Below, one piece after another: positions 34,201 to 45,884 of a stretch of 64,000 bases of DNA. The DNA is from Moringa oleifera (Eukaryota > Streptophyta > Magnoliopsida > Brassicales > Moringaceae): contig JAJFZO010000028.1 in the NCBI GenBank assembly GCA_021397835.1, positions 3,519,501 to 3,583,500 of the forward strand. Reading direction: 5' to 3'. The notes under the pieces were generated by a model. It worked only from the letters and a program-made list of their open reading frames with translations, was not told where the DNA came from and did no database searches. Position 1 is the first letter of the stretch. Each line of letters opens with the position of its first letter. Made by a program: the position numbers and the translations under genes.

Positions 34201-35531
34201 GTAGAGTGATGAAAATCTTTGAAATATCTTCTTATTTTTGGGAGGTGGCTCATCAATAAGATGTATAGAAGTGTATTCCTCCTAGTAAGTATCCTTTGTT
34301 GATTTTTCTACAATATCCACGTGATCTAAGAGTTTTTGCCAATAGTATAAGGACTAGATTAACTCCATGTAAGAGAACAACCAGAAAATCCATGACTCTT
34401 AATTTTATCTTTTTGTAGGTTTTTAATCAAGAGCCTGTTAATTGCCAAAGTTATTCTTCTTCTTCTGGATTCTTCAGCTAAGTGTCACTTGATGAGTTTT
34501 AATAATAATTCTTGAGTCATAAACTGATCCCTTTTTTTGTAACTAATTGCTTTTTTGGCTTTGCATTCTTCATACCTTAGTAAGATTACTAATTGTTTGT
34601 GAGTAAGTACTGATTTTTCCCTTCTAATATATAGTTTGAAAAGTTTTTAAGGAGTAATCCCGAATAAGGAAATATATTCTTCTAAATTCGACAACAAGCA
34701 AAATCTCCGAAACAAAAAAAAAAAAAAAACTATAATGGATCCTCAAATTAATTGTTGCCCTGATTATATATTCTTACATGGAAATTCCCATTAATCTTTT
34801 ATATACTGAAACTCTTGATCAAATTCTCTTTATTGTTGTTCTCTAACATTTCTGGTTCTCATGGCTAATTTGACTTCAAAAGGTAATTTTGTCATCAACA
34901 TAGGCTCCACTCTTTTCACATATGAATCCTTATACCAAAATCTTACCTTTTCTATTCCAACTAAGATCAATGTACTCTCCATATCTTTCAAGAAGCAACT
35001 AAGGGTAAAGGATAAAACAAGATAAATTTTCAACTGGTATGTAATAATATACTACAAATAATAATTAACATTTTGTTAGTGCCTTATAAGGTTTAAAGGT
35101 TTTAATTGAACCATAGCTCCAACTTAAGTTGTCAACATGTTGGGTTATGGCAGGTAGGATTAGTCTCTAAAGGTTCCTAGATTTTTTCTTAAAAAAAAAA
35201 ATTGAGGCACCTTGGAATGCCTATCATCACATCGAATTTATTCGAACTGAAGAGGCAATCCAACTTCATTTTGAGTGACATATTTTAGCCACCCTAGTAA
35301 AGGAAAAGTATCCTCATGAAAGTATGATTACATGTATCTCTTCTTAAAGGCAAAGATCGAGTATTAAAGCTTATATTATGCATAGTGAAGTGTGTAAAGT
35401 TCTCTATCTAAGAAAATGTCAAAACAATAAATAACCAGGAGAGATATCAGGGCATAAGAAACCTTATAGATATATAAACAAAGCAATTGTTTTTTGGCCT
35501 CACTCTCTAAGAATTAAGGATTTTAGGTTCG
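34201..35531 (-). other. Leader between gag and primer-binding site, copy 1
   Basis: The 1.3-kb AT-rich leader matches 40240-41767. Short open pieces such as minus 34830-35033 occur, but I see no domain. Long leaders, sometimes with an ORF of unknown role, are known in Ogre elements. Confidence 0.4.
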
Positions 35532-35549
35532 TCCCCAGTAGAGTCACCA
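35532..35549 (-). other. Primer-binding site, Ogre type
   Basis: The minus strand reads TGGTGACTCTACTGGGGA, two bases from the TGACA end of LTR B. It resembles the TGGCGACTCYGCTGGGGA site that I recall as complementary to tRNA-Arg in Ogre elements. This fixes the element's orientation. Confidence 0.75.
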
Positions 35550-35551
35550 GA

Positions 35552-37140
35552 TGTCACAATCAAAATTTCAATTAGGGTGAACCCTATCAATGTGAAAAAT
35601 AAACCTAAGAGTTGCCATCAATTGTTTAAGTGTGTTGGCCAAATTTAAAAACAATGGTTACTAGTTTTTTTCTCCATTTTTAAAAAAATCGAGTTTAGGA
35701 GTCAGTTTTGCCTAAGAAAGGGTTACTAGTTGCTTATTCATTTTAAAATTAAGGTTTTAAACATATTTTATTCATGAAAAAGGGTATTTTTTAGAAAAGC
35801 ATTAGAACTACACACTTGTTCCATTCTATAGCCCCTGGAAAACATTTTAAGGAGCATAAAGAAATTTCACACTTGTTCCATCGCTTTCCATCTAAATCTA
35901 GGGATAAAAAAAGAAAAAAAAATCTTTTGAAAATACAAAATTTTATAATTTCCAAATAATTTCAAATTGAAGTGATTGCTAATTTCAAAGCCATAATTTT
36001 AGAAAGCCTAGTTTTGGAAAGATAAATTGTATATATAAATTGCATATAATAAATTGCAAAAAAAAGAGGTAGTTTTAATAATCGATCATTGTTCCATTAA
36101 AATAGAATTTCATATGATTCAAATTCCACAATAAAAAGTAAAGAAAACTTACAAAAATGCCAAAAACCCTAGTAAAGCTTATTTAATCTCTCACTAATTT
36201 GCTTTTAAAAAAGTTTGTGTATGTGTGTAATGTATGCTAATCTTATGCAAAATGTAAAACCTAGCCTTTACTTAGAGTAAGTTATTGGTGCAAGTTAACA
36301 AACCAAGGAGGGTTGCATGCAAGTTATCGAGCCTTTTCCTCTATAGTTTCGGTAATTTTAATGTAAACGATACTCTTAGCATTACCTAAATGGTTGATCA
36401 AGACATTATAACACGTGTAGGTGGACAAGGATTCCCTTTTGGTGACTCTATTTGAGCAGTTGAGGCTATTATCGCATGGTAGCCTTGATAGGCACTCCAT
36501 CCACCTATTTGACCTACCACATCGCATGATGAATTTTACTACTACCATGTGGAACCTTGATGCAAGGTGGGTCTTCATTCCTTTTTTTAGGGGCTAGGTG
36601 GAAGTTATTATGAGATTTTACTATTAATGATGTGGCGACTTTAATTATTAACACATGGCCAATTCTTATTATTCTTCTGAGCTACTTGGTAGAAGCTACT
36701 ATTGATTCCATGTTGGTGATGTGGCAACCTCAGTTACTACCATGTGTTAAATCAAAAAATTCACTCAAGGGGCTAGTGACATGGCAGCCTTAATCATTGT
36801 TAACCATGTCTGTTAGAAGGTCTCCTAACAGGAATAATTGCATGGTAGCTTTGGTTGTTGCCACATAGCAGGTCACCGTCATGAGACTAGTGAAGTTATA
36901 GTCTCTATTACTACCACTTAGCGGGCAGTTAAATCCTCTCGTGTCATGTGGTAGCTTCAATGCATTCTGATATTACTGATAAGAAAGTAGCTCTCATAAA
37001 TGACAACTTCAGCTATTACCACGTGGCAGCTTTCTTTTGAACCAGGTCAAGCAAGTCCAAAAAAGGGTTTAATGGCTCTTTTGCTCCCTTCTTCTTATCG
37101 ATGGCTTGTCTGCATTAGCTATTTCATTTTGTCATCTAAA
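35552..37140 (-). repeat. Tat/Ogre LTR copy B
   Basis: The left border TGTCACAATC is set by the adjacent primer-binding site. It shares with LTR C: GTGAAAAATAAACYTAAGAGTTRCCAT, CACTTGTTCCATTCTA, GTRTGTGTATGTGTG and TTATCGAG..TTTTCCTCTATAG. The right half holds CCACATGG subrepeats. The right edge was placed before a pyrimidine-rich tract (ACTTCTCCTTTCTTCTT), the likely complement of the polypurine tract. It can serve as the 5' LTR for gag copy 1 and as the 3' LTR for the deleted element to its right. Confidence 0.7.
37019..37026. promoter_or_regulatory. G-box upstream of aORF1 copy B
   Basis: CCACGTGG, about 265 bp before the aORF1 start, followed by CAGCTTTCTTTTGAACC as in the other copies. 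Confidence 0.4.
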
Positions 37141-37284
37141 ACTTCTCCTTTCTTCTTAAAAATCCTTTCTTTCATTTCTTAAGTCATTCATTCCTCTGAT
37201 TCTACTTTCTTTTCTATTATCTAGCATCTTTGCACAGTACCTTCGCACTTTTCCTATCTTCTCTTTATATTTCTTTTAAACTTT

Positions 37285-37980
37285 ATGGTCAACCTAAGAT
37301 CCTTAGATATCACCAATCAAGACCTCCTCAGGAGTAAGAGACTTTAATTTATTCTTAAAGCATTTAAGTTAGCCCTTCCCTAGGTAGAGGAACACCCCTG
37401 GTCACCCAAACTAGGGACCTTTCGTATTTGTAAAGACTATTTGAGAAAAGGGTAACGCCTTCCTTTACACCCTTTCTTTATAGAAGTATGCTATTTTTTT
37501 GGTGTATCTCATCCTCAATTTGCCATCCAACTCTTATCTCATCATGGTAGCTTTTATAGCTAAATGTTTAGAAGTTTAGCTTCCTTTATCACTATAAATC
37601 TTCTCTAAATTTTACGAAATTAAGTGACAAGATAACCTTATAGGTTGTAACATTAGTTTATGGTATCTTAACACCAAAAAACCTACGTTATTTAGCCCTA
37701 AACTACCTAAGTCCTTAGCAAATGGAAGCTCAACTTCCTATGGCCATTTAGAACATGCTGCCTAAGAAGCCTAATGAATGGAAGGAACATCTAAAGTCTA
37801 GGGTTAGCACAGTCCTCCCAAACTCCTTGTCCGATATATGCCTTTACTTATTGGGTGCTCCAATGGTATACCTATCAAACAATATTTTGGTCTGAATGAG
37901 GTTTGAAAGGTTGTCAAATCTCATTCTCTTTTAGTTTAGCAACCAAAGACTACTTCACCACTTTTATGGTATAGACATGG
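37285..37980 (+). pseudogene. aORF1 copy B, truncated
   Basis: It starts at ATGGTCAACCTAAG, as in copy C. It has the block RLPLHPFFIEVCYFFGVSHP followed by HHGSF, with a frameshift after it. It ends near 37980, where the sequence switches to the 3' end of gag (TTAGCATTATACCATTTCG matches 31560). The second exon, the coiled-coil and all of pol are missing, so a large internal deletion removed them. Confidence 0.65.
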
Positions 37981-40240
37981 GATGTTAGCATTATACCATT
38001 TCGAGTATGGGGGTTGTAACAGCTTTGTAAATGAAAGAGTGATCAACTTCTATTCTAATAAATCTTGGAAGAGCTTATCATATATATAGGCTATAGGCCT
38101 AATTGATAGTTTTTATCATTGTTGGCATGGTTGATCTTGCTTTCTATTATTGTCGCTGCCTGGGGGTAGTTGATGAAGTAGTCTTGTACACCATTCGAGA
38201 GGTAAACTTGGAGATAAATTTTTTTTCCTTCTTTTTCCATGGGATGAAAGTTTTCTTGCCCCTTGTCGAGTCTTTTAACTTCTTGGCATAAATAATACTT
38301 TCAAAGAATTCTCTTATTTGGAGGATGTCTATAAATTTTTTACCTGTTATGGTGATGAAATGTTTATAATATGAGGTTTTAAGAGTATTTATGAATATTT
38401 CTAACAATTATTTATCTGTGAGTCATGGTTATACTTTCACTGCACCCTGTTTCCATCTTCGAGCAAATTCTTTAAAGGTCTTAATGGGAATTTTTTTCAT
38501 ATTCTACAATCCTCTCAGATGCTAGCTCCGTCATGTATTGATAATTGTTATAAATATAGTAGCTAGATCCCTCCAGGTTTGGATTTTCAAGGGTTTTAAA
38601 AACTAGTGTACCAATCTAAAGCTTCTTGCTTGTGCATCTTATGGAGATATATTCGAAGGTATGTTCTTCAGGCATTTGGTTCCATCAAACCTATTGAATT
38701 CTAAGGTTTTGAACACATGTGTTATTACAAATCCTAGCACCAAGCTTATCTTTTCTATGTCTATCCCTGTGAATTTCCTTAATCCTCAAAATTGTTTGAT
38801 TTATTCTATCAAAAATTATACTTTGGAAATTAGATCCTGGTGACTTGATCCATCTTTTTTTATTTAGAAGGTATTCAGTACCAATATGTCTCGGCTCGGG
38901 TGCATTCCCTAAGGTCTTTATGGCATTAAATCCTACTAGGTTGAACATGAGGGGCCCTTTCCTTAAATGTCTTTCTTAAGTTGGTGTAGGGGCTTTTGCA
39001 TTATTGCTAGACATTCTTTTGATCAATCCTTAGAAGATTTTCATCATTTTCTATAGTTGGGTGATGAGGGACATATGTATGTCCTCTTAAGCTTGGGCTA
39101 GCTTAACCTACATCTCATTTTAAGCATTCTCCAACCTTTTGAACCGAATTTGATCTTTCATTTTGATGTTTCGTGTTTTTGACCTCATGTTATACTTTCA
39201 GATCATTAACTCTTACTTTCAGGTCATTCACATTGAGGCCATAGTTAAAACTATCAGAGGCCTTTTAGTAAATATAAAGGATGATCCAATAATGCTCTAA
39301 TCTCTTTATAGTGTGGTTGTTTCGTCTTGGTTTGGTAAGCTCTGATTTTTGCATGCATTTCTTCGGTCATTTGAATTGCTTGATCTACTTATGTTTTTAA
39401 TGCTTTATAGTTTTGTTTGCCCTAGAATATTTCTCTTGATCTTGACATTAATGTGGACATATTTCTTTAGCTCTTTTTTCCCATACATCAGTGCTAATGG
39501 TAGTCTCTTCTAAATTTGCCTTGAGGTTATCTTGATCTAATAGTTGTATGAGATGATTGATCTTGAGAGTGTATTCTACCTTTTTCCATTGTTGATATTG
39601 TTATACTTGCTTAATTCTTTCTTCATTTTTTGTTTCATCACTACTAATGACTTTTAGTAGTTTCAAGCTCTTTTATTTTGCTTCTTGTATGGTGTCTACC
39701 TTCCTCTTAAGTTCTCAATGAAGGTTTTTGTTCTCGTTGACCTGTTGCTCCATTTGTCCTTTAAAGAACTTTCTCAAGTCATCGATCTATACTTTTATGA
39801 CCTTTTTATGTTCTTGGGATAATTAGTTCTTGAGTCTGTATCTATATTACAAGGCTGCCTTTTCATGCTACCATTTGGTTCTCTCTATGTCTTGGGATCT
39901 ATTCTTTTTTTTTTTTTGGAATCTTTCAATCTCAATTCTCTAAGGATTGACTCTTATAGAAGTGTCAATAAAGGAAAACCATGTTAGCAAAACCATATTC
40001 TAGATCCCGACTATTCTTCCATTATTTATATTTTGAAATAGTGTTGTCCACCCATTTTCTTTGAACCATTTATGTGGGTCTTTCATAGGCTCGACGAATT
40101 GTTTCCGTTCTCTCAAAGGCCCGTGGATCAGTGTCGAAACCTTTCCTCCATTAATTCTTGTAAGGCAGGTGTGAACTACTTGGCTCCTAGTTGTCTTGAG
40201 ATTGCAAGAGCTGTGTAGTGTGTTCCTCCCCACAATCCTA
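37981..40240 (-). pseudogene. Tat/Ogre gag copy 2
   Basis: It matches gag copy 1 throughout. An open stretch at 38147-38407 holds LEIFINTLKTSYYKHFITIT and the end of the gag core. The stretch 38691-38948 has LRKGPLMF-like, FNAIKTLGNAPEPRHIGTEY and SPGSNFQSIIFDRINQTI. The region 39100-39900 is coiled-coil-like. The stretch 40000-40233 has TTRSQVVHTCLTRINGGKV and DPHKWFKENGWTTLFQNI. It belongs to the element bounded by LTRs B and C, which has no pol. Confidence 0.7.
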
Positions 40241-41767
40241 GTATAGGAATGCTCTGAAAGTTTCCCATCGTAAATAGAACATCATCATAGGATAACATGA
40301 GGCTCTTTTATTAAATTTGTTCTTCTATCAGAATACATAACCATTTTGCCCATTTATAGTCTATCATAGGTTTCCACACCTTTTCTCATGGGAGATCTTC
40401 AATAGTGATGAAAATCTTTAAAATATCTTCATGTTTCGTAGAGGTCGCTTTTCAACTAGGTGTATAAAAGCGGTATTCCTCCTATTAGGTATCCTTCGCC
40501 AGTTTTTCTTCAATATCCAAGTGATCTAAGAGTTTTAACCTAAATTGCAAGGATTAGATTAACTTAATAGGCAATAATAACCAAAAAACCCATGATGATT
40601 ATTTCTATCTATCCATGTGTTTTTAGAAATATCAAAAGTTTGTAGATGGCTAAGGTTATTCCTTTTCTTTAAGTTTCTTTAGTTAAGTATTGCGTGATGA
40701 ATTTCAATGAAAATTCTTAAGTCATAAAATCGATCCCTCCTTTATATCTGGTAGCTTTTTTGGCTTTGATTCTTAATACCCCTAGTAAGAATGCTAATTG
40801 TTTATCAACAGTTATTGATTTTTTCTTTATCATATAGAGCTTGAAAGGTTTTTGGGGGAGTAATCTTTAGTTAGATAATATATTCTTCTAAAGTTGGCGA
40901 CAAGTAAAAATCTCTAAAACTAAAGAAAGGGCAACGGATCCCAAAAGTAAATTGCTACCTTGATTAAAGATTCTTTCTAGTAATTCCTAAAAATCTTCCT
41001 ATATACTCGAACTCTTGATCAGATACCTCTTTATCATTATTCTCTAACATTTCCTATATATTAACAGTTTAGCTCAGTCAATCCACTAGTTCTCATGGCT
41101 AACTTGACTCTATGATGTAATTCTATCTTAAGTATAGGCTCTCTTATTTTCATATGTGAATCCTTAAACAAAAATCTTACCTTTTCTATTCCATCTAAGG
41201 TTCATGTAGTCTCCATGTCTAACAGAAACTAACTAAGGGTAAAGGATAAAACAAGATGAACTTTCAACTGATATTTAATGATGCAATATAAACAATAATA
41301 AACATTTTGTTCATGTCCTGCAAGGTTCAAAGGTTCTAATCTTAGCCATGGTTCTAACTCAAGTTATTTTACATGCTGGGATGTACAGGGCAGGACTAGT
41401 ATCTAAAGGTTCACAGATTGTTCTTTATCGAACAAATGAGGCACCTTGGAATTCCTATCAAAACTTCAAATTTATTATTGAAGTGAAAAGGCAATCCAAG
41501 TTCATTTTGAGTAAGATATTTCACCTGCCCGAGCAGAAGAGAAGTATTCTCATGGGAGCATGGCTACACGTGTCTGTTCTTAAAGACAAAGCTCGGGTAT
41601 TAGAGCTTATGTTATGCAAAGTAAAGTGTGTGAGGTTGTTATATAAGGAAATATCAAAGCAGTAAATAACCATGAGATATGTCATTATATAAGAAATCCA
41701 ATAGATATATAAATAAAGTAACTCTCTCTTGGCATGAATCTCTAAGAAACCAAAGATTCTAGGTTCG
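40241..41767 (-). other. Leader between gag and primer-binding site, copy 2
   Basis: It matches 34201-35531. It contains a 105-codon plus-strand frame at 41348-41665. That is the longest open frame in the window, but it is broken in the matching copy at 35110-35430, so I treat it as chance. Confidence 0.4.
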
Positions 41768-41785
41768 TTTCTGGTTGAGTCACTA
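41768..41785 (-). other. Degenerate primer-binding site next to LTR C
   Basis: The minus strand reads TAGTGACTCAACCAGAAA, aligned with the better site at 35532-35549 and preceded by the same AGGTTCGT. It is two bases from the LTR border. Confidence 0.6.
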
Positions 41786-41787
41786 TT

Positions 41788-43355
41788 TGTCACATCAGGG
41801 TCTCAGCTACGGTAGACCTCATCAATGTGAAAAATAAACTTAAGAGTTACCATTAATCATCTAGGTGCGATTGGCCACCATTTAAAAACAAAGCTTATTG
41901 GTTTTTCTTTCATTTTCTAGAAAAATCGGGTTCAAAAGTTGATTACAATCAAGGAAGGATTAGCACCGATGAAGTGTCTTAAATAAGTACTACGAGTTGT
42001 TTATTCGTTTTAAAATTATCCTTAAAATATGTTTTATTCATTAAAAAAAGAAATTTTTTTGAAAAAAATTAAAACTTCACATTTGTTCCATTCTAAGGAC
42101 TGTAAGAAACATTTTAGTGAAAAGGAAGGAATTTCACACTTGTTTCATCCTTTTTTCTCTAAATTTAGTGATAGTTGAAAAAGAATTTTTTTAAAAAGAT
42201 ATACAAAATTTTATAATTTCTAAATAATTTCAAAATAAAAATATTACTGATTTTTAAGCAATAATGTGTTATTTTAGATTTGAAATAATAAATTATATAG
42301 ATAAATTGCATAAAATAAATTACAAAAAATAGATAATTTAAATAAATAACTGCTGCTTGATTAAAATAAAATTTCATAAAATTTTAATTCTACAAGAGAA
42401 AATAAAAGAAAAAACCTACAAAAATGCTGAAACTCTAGCTAAGTTCCTCCAATCTTTAACTAATTTGCTTTTCGAAAAGTATGTGTATGTGTGCAGTGTG
42501 TGTTAATCTTGTGGAAAATGTGAAACCTAGCCTCTACTTACAGTAACTTGATGGTGCACATTAGCAAAGTAAGGAAGGTTGTATACAAGTTATCGAGTTT
42601 TCTCCTCTATAGCTTTTGTACTTTTGATGTAGGTGATACTATTAACGTCATCGACATGGCCGATCAACACACCATATTCGTTGACATGTGGTAGGTGTAC
42701 ATGGTATCCAAGCAATTAAGACTACTATAATATGGCAGCCATGATGAGCACTCCATCCACTCATTTGACCTATCGCATCGCATGATGGGTTTGGCTACTA
42801 TGACGTGGCACCTTGACACTTAGTGGGTCTTCATTTTTGTTTTCAGTTTCTAGGTGAATGCTACTGTGAGACTTTGCTATCGATGATATGGCGTCTTTAG
42901 CTGCTTACATCTAGTCAATTCATATTCTCCTCTCAACTACCTTGTAGAAGTTGCTGTAGATTCCACCACCTGTGACGCAGTAGCCTAGATTGTTGCCACA
43001 TGGTAGATCAAAACATTCTCTCATGGGCTAGTCACATGGCAGCAGCCTTAATCGCTGCCAACGTGACCTGTTAGAAGGTCTCTTCCTAAGAATCGTGGCA
43101 TGGTAGCTACCGTTGTTGCTGCTTGGCGAGTCACCCTCTCTCCACCGCTGCTATGCGGCTTCTTTCACAATGGCTTCATCCATTGTGACGTGACCAATAA
43201 GAAAGCACCTCTCACAAATGACACCTTCAACAATTACCACATGGCAGCTTTCTTCTGAACCCAGGTAAGCAGGTCCAAAATAGGGTCTAATGGTTCTTTT
43301 GCACTTCTCTTCTTCCCAATGGCTTCTTTCACAATGGCTACTCCATTTTCTCCAC
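41788..43355 (-). repeat. Tat/Ogre LTR copy C
   Basis: The left border is TGTCACATCAGGG. It contains GATTGGCCACC and GGAAGGATTAGCACCGATGAAG, the landmarks shared with A, B and D. CCACATGG-type subrepeats lie at 42690-43250. The right edge was placed before AAACTTCTCCCTTCTCCTG, the likely complement of a polypurine tract, giving an LTR of about 1.57 kb. Confidence 0.7.
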
Positions 43356-43375
43356 TAAAACTTCTCCCTTCTCCT
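43356..43375 (-). other. Possible polypurine tract
   Basis: The minus strand reads CAGGAGAAGGGAGAAGTTT just before the proposed LTR start (TGGAGAAAATG). The position is consistent but unproven. Confidence 0.4.
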
Positions 43376-43522
43376 GAGAAATTTTTTCTCTCTATTCCTA
43401 ACTCAATTTTTTTTCCTGAGATTTAGCATCCTCACATAATACATGTGCGCCTACTCCCACTGCTATTGCACCTTTTTTTCAATAAGTGTTCATACCTTCT
43501 CTTTGTATTCCTTTTAGACTCC

Positions 43523-45413
43523 ATGGTCGACCTAAGATCCTCAGTTGTCACCACCACTACTTTATTAGGATTAGGAGACTTTACTCTATTCCCAAAGCAG
43601 TTAGGATAGCCCTTCCTAATGCAAAGGAGTGCCCCTAGTCACCCAAACTAGGGGCTTTTTTATTTATGATGAATGTTTAAAAGGAAGGTAGTGACATCCT
43701 TTGCACCCTTTCTTTATAGAAGTATGTTCTTTTTTTGGTGCATCTCCCTCTTAATTATTGTCTAACTCATGGCGCATCATGGTAGCTTTTGTGACTAAAT
43801 GTCTAAAAGTTCAGGTTCTTTTGTCCCTACAAGTCTTTTTTAAATTTTACGAAGTTAAGCGACAAGATAAATTGTATGTTATAACTTTAGTCTATGGTAT
43901 CTTAACACTAAAAAAACTAGCCCTGGCCTACCTAGGTCCTCATAGAAATTGAAACTGAATCCTATGGACAGTCTTGAACAAGATGCCTAAGAAAATCAAT
44001 AAATGGAAGGAGTCCCCAAAGTCTAGGGTTACCATGCTCCACCAAGACTCCTTGTCTGACATATACCTTCGCTTATTAGGTGCTGCTAATGGCGCACATG
44101 TTAGTCAATATTTTGGTCTAAATGAGCTTTAGAGGGTAGTCGAATCTCATTCTTTTTAGTTGAACGACCAAAGGCTACTGATGCCTCAAGCCCTACTGCT
44201 TTTAAGTCTACTAACATTGCCTATTTTTTTCATACTTTTTTTCCCCTCTCCAATCTTACACTCTCAACTAAAGGCTTCCCCTATAGCTTCTACACTTGAT
44301 TTGCTTCCTAAAGCAAAGCTTCTATGTCTATTGATCTTCCAGGTTTATGTCCCGTAGAATTCCTTTTATACGCTTTTGAAAATATTTGGCATGATTATTA
44401 GCCTTTTTGTCTTTGCATTTCCAGAAAGGGAGACTCTAAGATAAAAGAAAATTGAGTCCATTATAGCTAGAAGACCTCACCTGAGTCTTTTGTTGGGGTT
44501 GCCATCCAGACAATGGCATTTCTGGTGATATTTGGGTACCTAGACTCCTTCTCCTACCAAGCTCTTGACCTTCGCTCATTTCAATCCGATATAGAACAAT
44601 CCTCAACTCTCAGGATAAGAAACAACTCTTTCTGTAGTTCTTAAATGAGGCTTATTGTCTTCTGATGCTCAAGAGATAGCATCGACGGAGAAAGGGAAGA
44701 AAATCCAAAGCCTTATGGCTCATTTAGCTAAGGTAAGTTCTCTTATGTCTTTTCTTCCTTTTGAAGACTTTCATTTTTATTTATTTTTTTCAGTTTATAT
44801 TTATAACATTGATTTTTTCTTCTTTTGTAGGTTCTTCATGATGCCTCTATGGTCCTCTAGGATTACTCCCTCTGTACCTTTGCTGGCACTTTATGGGAAG
44901 AAAGCAAAAGATGCCAAATAGAAGGCCCGTCAAAAACGGTAGGAGATGGTGCAAACCATCTCCACTTTAACTTTTGAAAAAGAGAAGCTATAGCAAAAAT
45001 CTCCTCTTTGAAAGGCCGAAATGGAAAAGCCAAAGTCTGAAGTTGCTTTGCAGCTCCAATTAGCTAAAAAGGAGCATTTAAAGGAGTAGGAGCAGTTATC
45101 GGGCTTAGCTTCTGTAGAGAAAGAAGCCCTGAAGGCTCAGCACTTGGAGGCACTTGAGGGGAAAAAGAAGGGAACAGTTAACGCTTTCAAGATAATGCTA
45201 GCTTGACAAACTTACAGGTGCTAGATGTGGATATTTTGAGAAACTAGAAAGGTCACTGAGGAAGAAATCAAGTCTAAGTATCCTGATTTAGATTTAGGAT
45301 TCATCAAGGTAGCACCAGTAGCAACAGCTTTCTTTGTAGAGCTCGATTCCTTCTCTAAGCTAACTCTTTCTCAAAGTTTGTCTGAAATCAATAAAGAAGC
45401 TGCAAAACCCTGA
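43523..45413 (+). pseudogene. aORF1 copy C: fullest antisense extra ORF
   Basis: It starts at ATGGTCGACC behind a CTTTTAG that could be an acceptor. The open piece 43758-43952 holds SNSWRIMVAFVTKCLKVQV and FFKFYEVKRQDKLYVITLVY, the core of the Transposase_28-like domain. After a Ser/Pro-rich middle comes an intron at 44733-44830. The second exon runs from a hydrophobic start (MMPLWSSRITPSVPLLALYG) into a long Lys/Glu coiled-coil (KAEMEKPKSEVALQLQLAKK), ending KAAKP at a TGA. A few stops and a deletion near 45200 break it. It lies antisense to gag-pol beside the 3' LTR. The spliceable intron on this strand argues that it was once expressed as its own gene. Function unknown. Confidence 0.7.
44733..44830 (+). 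other. Intron of aORF1 copy C
   Basis: AAG|GTAAGTT donor, T-rich interior and CTTCTTTTGTAG|GTT acceptor. It is 98 bp with both borders intact, at the same site as in copy D. Confidence 0.7.
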
Positions 45414-45579
45414 ATTGTGTTTCCTTTGTTATTTTTTTCCATGTAAATTTTCCTTTCTTTTAAATGAAATTTGAGTTAGGAAAAAAAAAAAAAGATGAAC
45501 AATATCCTCTTTCTCTTGAAAGATAGATTTTTAGTCTTAAATCTTGTAGACCTCATTGAGCTCCCATCAGGTAGAAATT
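45414..45579. other. Spacer after aORF1 copy C
   Basis: AT-rich, with an A13 run near 45481, probably the 3' untranslated part of aORF1. Confidence 0.35.
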
Positions 45580-45850
45580 GGTGGTTGCCCCACGCCTTCA
45601 GCAATGCTTACTACCATAAGATGCCCTTGACGTGCCACTTCAATAGAATTTGTTACCATTGGGTGCTTCTTTGACCTGTCACTTAAGCATCACTTGTTAT
45701 CCCATGGTGTCTGCTTGAATAACAACCTAAACAGCACTTGCTACCACAAAGCGTCTGCCAGAACTGTTACCTTAATAGCGCTTGCTACCACAACAGCACT
45801 TGCTTGAACTGCAACCTCAACAACACTTCTCTCGCACCTTGTTTGGCATA
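45580..45850. repeat. Minisatellite after aORF1 copy C
   Basis: Units contain ACTTGCTACCACAA-AGCGTCTGCTTGAACTGNNACCT. Five or six degenerate copies of about 48-55 bp are present. It is the same family as 12836-12960. Confidence 0.7.
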
Positions 45851-45884
45851 GCACTTTAGAAAGCCCCTTTTTTTTTGGTGGGAC

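Noticed and set aside
41348..41665. 105-codon plus-strand frame, the longest in the window
   Set aside because: It lies in the Tat/Ogre leader, and the matching copy at about 35110-35430 is broken by stops and an A run. No domain is recognisable, so it is probably chance.
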